Source of the DNA: an uncultured Cardiobacterium sp.
GTDB lineage: Bacteria; Pseudomonadota; Gammaproteobacteria; Cardiobacteriales; Cardiobacteriaceae
Direction: 5' to 3'
NCBI RefSeq assembly: GCF_938028825.1
Contig: NZ_CALIZP010000022.1
Coordinates: forward strand, 1 to 64,000
DNA length: 64,000 nt
In this document: positions 48,733 through 57,616 of the stretch, one piece after another
How the letters are laid out: the number at the start of each line of letters is the position of its first letter
How positions within the stretch are numbered: position 1 is the first letter of the stretch
Notes under the pieces: generated by a model
What the model saw: only the letters and a program-made list of their open reading frames with translations
The model's database searches: none
What the model was told of the DNA's origin: nothing
Translations under genes and position numbers: made by a program

Positions 48733-49028
48733 TGGCGGACGACAAACAAAGCAGCGGCGATGACGGCTTCATCCGCACGGAATCGGGGGTGCGCGAGGCT
48801 TTCGACAACGCCAAAGGCGGCATATCGGCTGGCGGCCTCGGCGGCATCGTCGCTACCGCCACCCTGGGTCTGGTGCTGTTACTCGTCCTGATCGCCTCTT
48901 CCGAGGCGGTGCACAACAACCCAACCCCAGAAGCCCGTCAGGATGCACAGATTCGCATCGTTGTGCTTGGCCTGATGCTTTTTTTCGCGGTGCTCATCTT
49001 CATCGGCATCGTTTTTCTTGTTACCTGA
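48732..49028 (+). CDS. small ICE membrane protein (TIGR03758 / DUF3262-like)
   Basis: 98 residues with two membrane segments (about 35-58 and 74-98). Position between the RAQPRD gene and the TIGR03745-like gene, together with size and topology, fits the TIGR03758 family of PFGI-1 elements. Assignment rests partly on context. Confidence 0.7.
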   Translation: MADDKQSSGDDGFIRTESGVREAFDNAKGGISAGGLGGIVATATLGLVLLLVLIASSEAVHNNPTPEARQDAQIRIVVLGLMLFFAVLIFIGIVFLVT

Positions 49029-49060
49029 ACCGTTTTTTTCATCCACTCACAGGAGTACTT

Positions 49061-49528
49061 ATGCAATCCGCAAACCTCACCGGCCAGCAACTGCCGCAAC
49101 CCATCCACATCCATAACCGCTTTCTGCCAGATTGGCTTGATGCGGCGACACTGCGTCAACTCTTCATCGTCACCATGCTCATGGCCTGCTGTCTCTATCT
49201 GCCGCAAGCAGCGGCGCAAAGTGCCCTGCCCAGTGGCAGTATCGGGATACCCGGGGTCGCCGACGATGCCAACTGGGCCACCAACATGGTCAAGCTTTTC
49301 CGCTGGGGGCTGATGCTGATGCTTGTCGTCGTGCTCGGCTTTGGTATTGGCCGTTCCATCTTGACCATGTTCTCCCTGATCAACGATGCCCGTAATGGCG
49401 GTGAGTGGGGGCCGGCGATTCAGCAGATCATTCTCGTGTTGGTCAATGTCGCCTTCTCGCTCGGCCTGTTTGCGCTCGCCAACAAGTATGTGTTCGAGCC
49501 CCTGGACAAACTTGCCACCGGTTCCTGA
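49061..49528 (+). CDS. ICE membrane protein (TIGR03745-like, possible pilin subunit)
   Basis: 155 residues: an N-terminal segment ending with the cleavable hydrophobic stretch IVTMLMACCLYLPQAAAQS, then two further membrane helices (about 85-107 and 125-147). This layout of leader plus two helices is that of TraA/VirB2-type pilins and of TIGR03745 proteins. An AGGAG site precedes the ATG. The stop shares a base with the next start. Confidence 0.72.
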   Translation: MQSANLTGQQLPQPIHIHNRFLPDWLDAATLRQLFIVTMLMACCLYLPQAAAQSALPSGSIGIPGVADDANWATNMVKLFRWGLMLMLVVVLGFGIGRSILTMFSLINDARNGGEWGPAIQQIILVLVNVAFSLGLFALANKYVFEPLDKLATGS

Positions 49529-50148
49529 TGACAGACAACAGCGTCCGCCGCGACCGCCCGGACATCACCCTGACCCAGCTGGAAGAAGAACCCTTGAACG
49601 GCTTTTTTGGCTGCACCCAGTCGGAGCTGGTCGCGACCTTGCGCCGCGCCATCTTTGTCTGGGCGGTTGCCGCCGCACTGCTCGCGCTCCTCATTTTTTG
49701 GGCCTGGGCGATGATCGCGGCGATGCCGATCGCCGGTGTCTTTTTTATGCGCCGTATCTATCGCGTCTCGGCGCTACGCGAAGGCAAGCCGCTCTATTTT
49801 CACCGCCATGTCGAAAACTTCCGCTCGCGGCGTTTTATCCAGCCCGCCCCCCGCTATCAAATTGAGAGGGAGTGTCCACAAACACACGCAGGAAAGTGCG
49901 CAATACATCCGCTTTCAGAACCGGGTGATCGCTGCGCTTTTTATCCTGCTGCTGCTCTTTGCCGCTGCCTACTGGCGCTTTCCCAAGCAGATCGTGACCT
50001 ATTTACCCCCGGATGTCAGCAAGGGCTTTGTGCAGCGTGTCGGCGAGGTGCCGCCGGCAACGGTATACGGCTTTGCCCGTACCGTCTGGGAAGAGCTCAA
50101 CTACTGCGCCACGGATTGCAGCGAAGACTATCCCAGGCATCTGGATGA
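49528..50148 (+). CDS. ICE membrane protein (TIGR03750 / DUF3487), probably read through its lost stop
   Basis: The first 113 or so residues match the TIGR03750 family: polar N-terminus, two membrane segments (about 43-75), then RRIYRVSALREGKPLYFHRH. The family normally ends about there, near 49870. Instead the frame continues for 90 more codons out of frame through the next gene, giving a Cys/Arg-rich tail without meaning. A small deletion at the junction probably removed the stop. The protein is likely functional in its first part only. Confidence 0.6.
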   Translation: MTDNSVRRDRPDITLTQLEEEPLNGFFGCTQSELVATLRRAIFVWAVAAALLALLIFWAWAMIAAMPIAGVFFMRRIYRVSALREGKPLYFHRHVENFRSRRFIQPAPRYQIERECPQTHAGKCAIHPLSEPGDRCAFYPAAALCRCLLALSQADRDLFTPGCQQGLCAACRRGAAGNGIRLCPYRLGRAQLLRHGLQRRLSQASG

Positions 50149-50491
50149 CTACGCCGCCTATCTGACGGCGAACTGCCGCGCCGAGCTCAAACGCCACTAC
50201 GAGGCCAATCGCGGCCTCTACGGCTATCGCAGCCGGATGTTGCTGCCGACCGACAACGCCCGTTTCAGCGAGGACCGGGTGCGGCAAACATCAAACGACA
50301 GCTGGCAGGTGGCTGTGGAATATGTCCTGCGCGATCAGGTCAACGGCCGCGAAATCCGCAATACGGTGATGTCCTATCCGCTGAAAGTGGTGCGCTCCGG
50401 GCGGCCGCTCGCTGTCAATCAACTCGGCCTCGAAGTTGATTGCTACTACGGCGACGGCCCCCAGGTGCTGTCCGACAACAGCCAGTCATAA
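49862..50491 (+). CDS. ICE protein (TIGR03746 family, TraE/VirB8-like position)
   Basis: About 209 residues: one N-terminal membrane helix (AALFILLLLFAAAYW) and a periplasmic domain with YGFARTVWEELNYCATDC and PLKVVRSGRPLAVNQLGLEVDCYYGDGP. It fits TIGR03746 by sequence style and position. The start is unclear: TTG 49862 is the only near in-frame candidate and lacks a ribosome-binding site, although GAGAGGGAG lies just downstream of it in front of no in-frame start. See the finding on this junction. Confidence 0.65.
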   Translation: MRGSVHKHTQESAQYIRFQNRVIAALFILLLLFAAAYWRFPKQIVTYLPPDVSKGFVQRVGEVPPATVYGFARTVWEELNYCATDCSEDYPRHLDDYAAYLTANCRAELKRHYEANRGLYGYRSRMLLPTDNARFSEDRVRQTSNDSWQVAVEYVLRDQVNGREIRNTVMSYPLKVVRSGRPLAVNQLGLEVDCYYGDGPQVLSDNSQS

Positions 50492-50510
50492 GCAACACAA
50501 GAGGTGTTCG

Positions 50511-51431
50511 ATGCAATGCTTGACCTTTCCCCGTATCACGGCTCTATGTCTCTTGAGCCTGGCGTTGCCGCTTGCCGCCAAGGAAGTGGTGCTCAGTGAA
50601 AAGCCGATCCCGATACGGATACCCGTAGGCCAGGAGCTGATTATCAAATTTCCGCAGCCTGCCACCCATACCCGTAACCTGAACGATGCAGCCACCATCA
50701 GTTCGCTGCTGACGCCGGACGGCATCCTTTATGTCACCCCCACACAAAAATTTGACAAGAGCCGCGTGGTGGCCGAACTGGTCGATGGGCGTATGGTGAT
50801 GCTGGATATCGAAGCGGCTGATACCGGTCCTTTTGACAGCGATATCACGATCGTCGAACGCCCGACTGCCGCAACCGCCGTCCGCCCGGCAGCAGCCCCG
50901 GCCGCGACACCCAGCGGTAGCGCTGCAGTCATAGAGTCGCCTGCGCCAGATGACGTAGTGGCAAAAAACCCCTACAAACCCGATTTCCTGGCCGATGGCG
51001 AGGCCAAAACCCTCAATGTTGCCATGGGTGACTACGGTGGCACCCCCTCGCGTGAGGTGGGTAATGACTACCACCACATGGTGCGTTACGGCTTCCGTCA
51101 TTACGTCGGCCCGGCACGGCTGATTGGCGACGACCTCGGCAAGCCGGTGAAGGTCGGCAAATCCGACATCGCCAAGCGCCTGCTACGGATGAATGATGGC
51201 CGTCTCAGCGTCAAACCGTTGCGCCAATGGCAGATTGGTGACAACTACCTGACCGTACTGCTGGTCAACAATCTGTCCACCACGGCGGTCGAGTTTGATC
51301 CGCGTGCGATGCGTGGCCGCTGGATGTTTGCTGCCGCGCTCTATCCGGTGATTGAGCCGCGTGGCAGCCGCCTTGACCAGACCCTGTGGGCGCTGATCAG
51401 CAGCGTGCCTTTCGATAAGGCTGTGGAATAG
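50511..51431 (+). CDS. TraK-like ICE secretin-partner protein (TIGR03749)
   Basis: A 306-residue periplasmic protein with a signal peptide (about 1-24), mature part beginning KEVVLSEKPIPIRIPVGQEL, a typical TraK/VirB9-like start. A Pro/Ala linker follows, then a C-terminal beta-rich domain (VKVGKSDIAKRLLRMNDGRL; GDNYLTVLLVNNLS). I chose ATG 50511, which is preceded by AAGAGG. Expected to be part of the outer core complex with the TraB- and TraV-like proteins that follow. Confidence 0.82.
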   Translation: MQCLTFPRITALCLLSLALPLAAKEVVLSEKPIPIRIPVGQELIIKFPQPATHTRNLNDAATISSLLTPDGILYVTPTQKFDKSRVVAELVDGRMVMLDIEAADTGPFDSDITIVERPTAATAVRPAAAPAATPSGSAAVIESPAPDDVVAKNPYKPDFLADGEAKTLNVAMGDYGGTPSREVGNDYHHMVRYGFRHYVGPARLIGDDLGKPVKVGKSDIAKRLLRMNDGRLSVKPLRQWQIGDNYLTVLLVNNLSTTAVEFDPRAMRGRWMFAAALYPVIEPRGSRLDQTLWALISSVPFDKAVE

Positions 51432-51441
51432 GGAGAACGTG

Positions 51442-53019
51442 ATGCCAGTCGGAAAATTATTTCTCTATACCATTTTCGCCATGGTTCTGGGCGTGGTGTA
51501 TTTCCTCTTTATCCGCGAAGAACCCTCAACCCTGCCCCGTCCGGCGCAGCAGACGGCGGGTGCAGTGGATAATGCCACCACTGCTACCACTCGACGCGGC
51601 GACGACACCACCTACGCCGAAGAGGTCAGGCGTAATACCGAACTCACCCGCGCCACCCAGGACAAGCAGGAAAACCTGGAGCGGCAACTGGCCGAGGCGC
51701 GCGAGCAAAGTTCGAACGATAGTGCTGCCCTGCAAACCAAACTGGAAGAGCTGAAGAAACAGCTGGCCAAGATGGAACAGACGACGCAAACCGCACGTGA
51801 AGCGGAGCAGAACGCTGCCAAAGCGGTCATGGCGGATGAAATGAAAGCCTTGCAGGAAAGCATTGACAGCTTGAAACAAAGCCATCAGACAACGCAGGCG
51901 GCCAGTGAAGCGCGGATTGCCCAACTGGAACAGGAACTGGCTGCGAGCCGGGCAGGGGCAGGCGAAACCCCGCCTCTTCCTGTCGATGACAAACCACCGT
52001 TACCCGATGTGTATGGTACGGGCAGTATTACCCTGCCGTACAGCTTTGCCGGTGATGGTGCGGCTGCACGCAGTGCCGCTGTACGGCAGTCGGAACGCGC
52101 AACAAGCGATACGGCAGCATCAGCTGGCGGCGATCTGTTGAGCGAAGTACAGGCAGATCTGGCACGAACGTTCGGCGGCACGGCCGGTGCGCTCGCTAAC
52201 GGCGTTCCCGATCCACAGCCAACCACCCGGGCGCGACCGCTGCCGCAGCCGGGGCAGGTGCAGAAGGAAGCGCAATGGCCAACCGTATTTCCCGTTTATA
52301 CCTTGCCGCCGCTGACCACCCTGAGTGACGCCCTGCTGGTGACGCCCATCATTGGCCGCGTCCCCATCCGTAACGATCGTCAGCTGGATGATCCCTATTT
52401 CTTCCGCGCGGAAATCGGTGGCAAGAACCTTGCTGCCAACGGACATCAGATTCCCGGCGTAGCCAAGATGATTGTCAGCGGTTACGCCACCGGCGTCCGT
52501 GAGCAGTCCTGTGTCCGTGGCTACATTGACGCGCTCACCTTTATCTTCATCGACGGCCGTATCGTCAGCCACGGACAGGCAAGTCACGACGGGACGAGCA
52601 GCGGCGATGCGCTGGGCTATCTCACCGATCCCTGGGGCAAACCCTGTCTGCGCGGTCGTTACATCAACAATGCCGGCGAGTACCTCTACTCGCGCGGAAC
52701 AGCCGCGTTTATTGAAGCAGCTGCCGAAGGCCTCGCCCAGAGTCAGGTCAATTACCGTCAGGACAACAACGGCAATTTCACCGCCATGCTCGACGGCAAT
52801 ATCTGGCGCTACGTCTTCGGCAAGGGCATCTCGGGCACCGCGTCTGAATTTGCCGATTATGTGCGCGAGCGTACAGCCGGCGCTTTTGACGTGGTTTACG
52901 TCGAACAGGGCCGTCCAGTGCAAATCATGCTGAACAAACAGATCGAGATCGACTATGACGCCAAGGCGCGCAAGGTCAATTACTACACCGAACCGCGCCG
53001 CGCGCGCCGCTATGACTGA
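51442..53019 (+). CDS. TraB-like ICE core protein (TIGR03752)
   Basis: A 525-residue bitopic protein: one N-terminal membrane helix (about 5-24), then a long coiled coil (about 60-170) of Glu/Lys/Gln-rich heptads and a proline-rich stretch. The C-terminal beta-barrel-type domain (about 280-525) includes TPIIGRVPIRNDRQLDDPYF. This is the VirB10-like component that spans the envelope. GGGAG precedes ATG 51442; a GTG one codon earlier is also in frame. Confidence 0.85.
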   Translation: MPVGKLFLYTIFAMVLGVVYFLFIREEPSTLPRPAQQTAGAVDNATTATTRRGDDTTYAEEVRRNTELTRATQDKQENLERQLAEAREQSSNDSAALQTKLEELKKQLAKMEQTTQTAREAEQNAAKAVMADEMKALQESIDSLKQSHQTTQAASEARIAQLEQELAASRAGAGETPPLPVDDKPPLPDVYGTGSITLPYSFAGDGAAARSAAVRQSERATSDTAASAGGDLLSEVQADLARTFGGTAGALANGVPDPQPTTRARPLPQPGQVQKEAQWPTVFPVYTLPPLTTLSDALLVTPIIGRVPIRNDRQLDDPYFFRAEIGGKNLAANGHQIPGVAKMIVSGYATGVREQSCVRGYIDALTFIFIDGRIVSHGQASHDGTSSGDALGYLTDPWGKPCLRGRYINNAGEYLYSRGTAAFIEAAAEGLAQSQVNYRQDNNGNFTAMLDGNIWRYVFGKGISGTASEFADYVRERTAGAFDVVYVEQGRPVQIMLNKQIEIDYDAKARKVNYYTEPRRARRYD

Positions 53020-53029
53020 GGATCATGCC

Positions 53030-53503
53030 ATGCGTTTCACCCCTTCTCCTTTCCTTCATCACCACCCGTCAAGCGGGGTAAAACAGGCATTTGCACCGGG
53101 CAGAGGCTGTGTGTTGCTCGCCGCCGCGCTGATACTCACCGCCTGCTCATCGGTCACGAAACCCAAGCCGGACAAACTCTTGCCCGACAGCGGCCCGACC
53201 ACCGCCGAACTGATGACCGGCGAGCGCGAGCGTGTCCCCGCTTTCTTCGGCAACGGGGTCCAGGCGGATTATCTTGGCGTACCGCTTACTGAAGGCTATG
53301 CGCCGAACAGTAGTTATTCCTTGCGCCACGTGGAAGAGTTGCAGCGCGATTTTCGTCGTGTGCCCAACCCGGAGATCACCGCCTACGTATTTCCGCATTT
53401 AAACGATGGTGAGTTACCGGTACCGGGCTATTTCACCCTGTTCAAACTCTACGAACGCGACCACTACGCCCTGGAGCAGGAAGGCTACCATGAGAGTCCT
53501 TGA
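53030..53503 (+). CDS. TraV-like ICE lipoprotein (TIGR03751)
   Basis: A 157-residue lipoprotein with lipobox LILTAC after an unusually long N-terminus. Mature motifs LPDSGPTTAELM and PNPEITAYVFPHL with VPGYFTLFKLYERDHYAL match the TIGR03751 family. The ATG at 53030 has a GAGG site; ATG 53012 is possible. The n-region includes an odd HHHPSSGVKQAFAP segment whose DNA resembles the CAAGCGG intergenic repeats. Its last 14 bases overlap the ATPase gene. Confidence 0.8.
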   Translation: MRFTPSPFLHHHPSSGVKQAFAPGRGCVLLAAALILTACSSVTKPKPDKLLPDSGPTTAELMTGERERVPAFFGNGVQADYLGVPLTEGYAPNSSYSLRHVEELQRDFRRVPNPEITAYVFPHLNDGELPVPGYFTLFKLYERDHYALEQEGYHESP

Positions 53504-56500
53504 CGATCTGTTGGGGATGCTGCGGCCGCGCAAGCCGACCCCTCCCAGGGCAAATATCCCGCCAACGGATACGGACGCCACCGCTTCCGGCCGCAGTCAT
53601 GACAATGACGGCGAGCTGCCGCAGTTCAAGGTCAATCCCTTCATCAATGCCTTTATGCGGCTGTCGGGCGAATGGCCACTGGTTGGACCACCGCCCCTGT
53701 CTGAAGCGCAGTACCGCCGCCTCTTTGCTTCGGCACCAGCCTTTGCCGACTATTTTCCGGTTATCGATTACCTGGATGAAGAGGAAGCCTATCTCTTTGA
53801 TGACGGCATCAATGTTGCCCGGTTCTGGCAGGTCAACCCACGCTACATGTGCGCTCGCAGTGACGAGTCGCTGGCACGTTTTAATGCCGCGCTCACCGCT
53901 GCGCTGAATGCCCTGCCGAGTGACAGCGAATTTCCCTATGTCGCGCAAATCTATGTGCAGAACGAAGCAGCGGCGGTCATCGCTGATGATTTGCAGGCGG
54001 CCATGGTCGAAAACGGCGTCGCGGATGACCCGTACAGTCAGGCCATTCTTGAGGTCAACCGGCGGCACGCCGCGCTCATCGGCCATCCCAAAGGCATTTT
54101 CCCCGATTCGCGCATCACCGGCGCCGACAAGGGCTGGCGGGTCAACAACCAGAGTATCTATCTCTGCATCTACCGCAGCTGCCCCGACAAGTTCTGGAAG
54201 AAAAACAAGCGCAGTGCAGCCGCGCAGAGCAAATACGATCTCACCGCCTTCGAGGCGGCAATCAAAAACGCCGGCATCGTCCTTAACCCGCTCAAACCGC
54301 ACGAACTGGTGAGCTGGCTCGCGCCCCATTTTGCAGCACCGCAAATATCGGCTGCCGCTATGGCGGAAGCACGGCAGATGGCCCATTTTGATTTAGGGCA
54401 AATGATTTTCCGGCGACAACCGTCCTACTACAAAAGCGATGACCCGCGCGAGCGCGGCATCTGGCGCTTTGGTGAGCAGTGGTTGCGCTATTTGACCATC
54501 GCGGCAGTCGAGCGGCCACCGCGTGACGGTGCCATCACCCTCGGTGAGCAGCACACCAGGGGCACCGAGGCGCAAATCGACGCCTCGCTCTTCGAACAGC
54601 TGCCGCCGGGGACGATGATGAGCTACACCATCATCCCGCAGAGCGACACGCGGATGAAGGGAGAAATCAACGCCGTCCTCTATGAGGCGCAGAAAAGCGC
54701 CTCGCGTGAAGCCAAATTTGCCGAGAAGCAGGCAAACGCGGCGCTTGATGCGATGTTGCATTACAACCAGAGGATCTTCTACACCCAGCTCGGCGTCTTC
54801 CTTCGCGCTGACAGCCTGGAAGGACTGCTGGATGCGAGCGAACAGGCGATGAGCCGCATCAAGGCGAGCAACTGTATCGAGGTCATCGACCCCACCTATG
54901 ACCTCATCAGCCAGGACAGTTTTGTCCGTGCCCTGCCAACCGTCTATGACTTTGCCCATGACAGGAACAGCGCCCTGCGTGCCCGCAAAACCTTCACTTC
55001 ACATATTGCCTCGCTGCTGCCGTTTTATGGCAACCGTTCCGGCAGCCGCCACCCCTGCTACATCATGTACTCGCGCAGTGGCGAGCCCTTTTATCTCAAT
55101 CCCTTCCACCGTGATGACCGCGAACGGGTCTCGCATGAAGTGTTCTTCGGTCCGACCGGGTCGGGGAAATCGGCGACCATCGTCTACATGGCGATGCAAT
55201 CGATGGCGGTGAACAACCCGCGTCAGTTTATTTTCGATTACGGGAACAGCTTCGGGTTGATGGCCGATTACATGGAACGCCACGGCAAAAAGGTGAAGCG
55301 CTTTGTCCTGCAGCCCAATTCCAGGGACGTGGTCGCGCCCTTCTTCGAGACTGCCAAGGCCCTGGCGGAAGCCGACGAAGCCGAGCGCATCAATGCCATC
55401 GGACAATGGGCGGCACAGACGGACGATGCCCGGGAAGCGGCCGCACGGCTGTCTCTGGCCAAGGCAGGCGAAGGACAGAACGGGGAACCTGCCAGCGCAG
55501 CCGCCGGGCAGGAGGGACAAGCCGGGGATACCGCCGGAGCTTCGTCGGTATCTTTTGACCTTGAAGACGAAACCCGCTCTTACCTTAGTGAGATGGAATA
55601 CATCCTGCGCATCATGATCACCGGTGGTGGCGCGCAGGAACTCTCCCAGGCCGAAATCGCCCGTATCAACCGCGCCCTGGTACGTGGTCTCAGGCTCTCG
55701 GTTGAAGAAGGCGAACCGCACGCGAGACCGATACACATGATGCGGGCGATGCGCGCCATGGCCGATGAAGAAATGGCCCGCAAGGGCGGGCAACCGGCCG
55801 CTGCGGAAAACATGAGCAATATGGCCGATGCCCTCGAACGCTGGACCCAGGGCGTGAATGGCCGTCTTTTCAACCGGCATGCCGAAGGGTTTTCAGAAGA
55901 TTACGACCTGACCGTGATCGAGCTCGGCGCCCTCGGCAAACTCGGCGGCGGTGACATGCTCGCGGTGGCAGGACTTTCCGCCATCTACACCATTACCGCG
56001 CTCGCTGAAAAACTGCAAAACACCGGCCGTGCCATCGAAGTAAAAATCGACGAGGCGCACCTTTGGGCCAAAGTACCGCTGCTCATGTCCGGCCTCGTCG
56101 TCGGCTCGAAAGTATTCCGCAAGCTCAACTGCTGGTTGATGCTCATCACCCAGGACGTTACGGACTTCAAGGGGGATGCCGCGAAAATCCTCACCAACGC
56201 CGAATTCTGGTGGCTGATGCGCATGAGCGCGGCAGAAATTACCCAGGCGACAGAAATCCTCAGCCTCAGCGACGAGGCCAAACATCTCATTCGTTTCCCG
56301 CGCAAGGAAGAGCGCCGTTTTGTCGAAGGTATCTCGATTTCCGGCAAATTCCCCGAAACCCTCATCCGCTATGTGCCGCCATCCCTGATGCTTGCCCTGG
56401 GGCAAACCGACGGTAAGGAAAAAGAACACCGCGCCGACTTGATGCGCAAGCACGGCATCAGCGAGCTGGATGCCGCACTGATGGTTGCCGAAGAAATCGA

Positions 56501-56534
56501 AACCGCCCGGCGCGCCTATCAGGAGGCAGCATGA
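53490..56534 (+). CDS. conjugative transfer ATPase, VirB4/TraC type (TIGR03744)
   Basis: A 1014-residue cytoplasmic ATPase energising pilus and channel assembly. Walker A is FFGPTGSGKSATIVYMAMQ (about residue 550); Walker B is EVKIDEAHLWAK (about 855), with the RKLNCWLMLITQDVTDF segment after it, all typical of VirB4-like proteins. I chose ATG 53490, preceded by GGAAGG, so that the protein starts MRVLDDLLGMLRPRK. An Ala/Gly-rich insertion near 650-690 looks low-complexity. Its stop overlaps the next start. Confidence 0.92.
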   Translation: MRVLDDLLGMLRPRKPTPPRANIPPTDTDATASGRSHDNDGELPQFKVNPFINAFMRLSGEWPLVGPPPLSEAQYRRLFASAPAFADYFPVIDYLDEEEAYLFDDGINVARFWQVNPRYMCARSDESLARFNAALTAALNALPSDSEFPYVAQIYVQNEAAAVIADDLQAAMVENGVADDPYSQAILEVNRRHAALIGHPKGIFPDSRITGADKGWRVNNQSIYLCIYRSCPDKFWKKNKRSAAAQSKYDLTAFEAAIKNAGIVLNPLKPHELVSWLAPHFAAPQISAAAMAEARQMAHFDLGQMIFRRQPSYYKSDDPRERGIWRFGEQWLRYLTIAAVERPPRDGAITLGEQHTRGTEAQIDASLFEQLPPGTMMSYTIIPQSDTRMKGEINAVLYEAQKSASREAKFAEKQANAALDAMLHYNQRIFYTQLGVFLRADSLEGLLDASEQAMSRIKASNCIEVIDPTYDLISQDSFVRALPTVYDFAHDRNSALRARKTFTSHIASLLPFYGNRSGSRHPCYIMYSRSGEPFYLNPFHRDDRERVSHEVFFGPTGSGKSATIVYMAMQSMAVNNPRQFIFDYGNSFGLMADYMERHGKKVKRFVLQPNSRDVVAPFFETAKALAEADEAERINAIGQWAAQTDDAREAAARLSLAKAGEGQNGEPASAAAGQEGQAGDTAGASSVSFDLEDETRSYLSEMEYILRIMITGGGAQELSQAEIARINRALVRGLRLSVEEGEPHARPIHMMRAMRAMADEEMARKGGQPAAAENMSNMADALERWTQGVNGRLFNRHAEGFSEDYDLTVIELGALGKLGGGDMLAVAGLSAIYTITALAEKLQNTGRAIEVKIDEAHLWAKVPLLMSGLVVGSKVFRKLNCWLMLITQDVTDFKGDAAKILTNAEFWWLMRMSAAEITQATEILSLSDEAKHLIRFPRKEERRFVEGISISGKFPETLIRYVPPSLMLALGQTDGKEKEHRADLMRKHGISELDAALMVAEEIETARRAYQEAA

Positions 56535-57616
56535 ACCGCAACGACACAGGAGATCTTATGACACACCTTCCTATCACCCCGCCAGGCGGGAAAACGCAAG
56601 GATTCCCGCAGCATCACCACGCAAAACCAAGCCGCTTCTTCCTGCTGCTTGCCGCCGCCTTCGGCCTCGGTGTCCTGAGTATCGCCCCGGCACAGGCCGC
56701 TACCCTGCAATTCTCGCGCATCGGTGCCGGCGATCAGGGCCTGCAACAATTCTGGCAGCTGACACCTGAAGAAACACAGCGCTACCGCAACATCATGGCG
56801 GCAACCGGGGAACGCTACAAAAATGCCACGCCCCTGATGGTGTTGTCGATGATGGCGGACAGCCCGGCAGATCGCGACTACTACGCCAAAAAAGCCGCCG
56901 AGATGGAACACGCCCTGGTTATGCGTGAGCTTGAAACCGCGACGCTGGTGTCCCAGCACATGTCCGACCCGAAACTCGTCGAGGAAATGACCCTGCACAC
57001 CGATCGGCTGACCGGCCTCGATACCGCCCACGACGTCCCCGATTACCTCAATCCCGAATGGCGTGAGGACGACTGGCTGGTGGTCTATGTCGACGGCAGC
57101 TGCATCACCGCCCGTTGTCTCGGGCAATTCGCCGCACGGGTGCGTGCGGTGGACGAGAAGATTCCCCGCTACCTCATCATCAACAGCCGCGATCCACTGG
57201 ATGCGGTGGCGCAGCAGGTGGCGGACGATTGGCACGCTGTGGTGCAGCGCTACGACCCGGTCGAACACGGACGTTTCCTGACGCGCGAGCAGGCACCGAA
57301 TGCGGTGCTGCATGTGCGCGGCCGCCGCATTGTCGAAACCCTGGGCGATTCTTCCCCGAGACCTTTTACCCACACCGCCGCACCTGCCACAGGTAGCGCC
57401 GATTCTGCCGCATCCAATACTCAGGCGGCAAACGACAACGACAAAGCCGCTGCCAAGGCAGCACCTGTCCCAGGCAAAGAGGTAAGCCTGCCGGCACCGG
57501 GCGAAGACAAAAGCGTCCCTGTCACAGGCGGCAAGAAAACCCCGACTGCTGCTGGTGGAAAGAGCAGCGGCAATGCCGCATCCGCGAAAAGAACCGACAA
57601 CGGAGAGAAAAAATGA
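56531..57616 (+). CDS. ICE exported protein (TIGR03759 family)
   Basis: 361 residues. A signal peptide (about 32-56) is preceded by a long n-region containing TPPGGKTQGF. The domain that follows (FWQLTPEETQRYRNIMAATGERY; MADSPADRDYYAKKAAEMEHAL; DDWLVVYVDGSCITARCLGQ) matches TIGR03759. In other elements this gene usually lies near pilL; here it is after the ATPase. The C-terminal 90 residues are Ala/Thr/Gly-rich with VTGG-like motifs. ATG 56558 with GGAG is an alternative start. Confidence 0.75.
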   Translation: MNRNDTGDLMTHLPITPPGGKTQGFPQHHHAKPSRFFLLLAAAFGLGVLSIAPAQAATLQFSRIGAGDQGLQQFWQLTPEETQRYRNIMAATGERYKNATPLMVLSMMADSPADRDYYAKKAAEMEHALVMRELETATLVSQHMSDPKLVEEMTLHTDRLTGLDTAHDVPDYLNPEWREDDWLVVYVDGSCITARCLGQFAARVRAVDEKIPRYLIINSRDPLDAVAQQVADDWHAVVQRYDPVEHGRFLTREQAPNAVLHVRGRRIVETLGDSSPRPFTHTAAPATGSADSAASNTQAANDNDKAAAKAAPVPGKEVSLPAPGEDKSVPVTGGKKTPTAAGGKSSGNAASAKRTDNGEKK

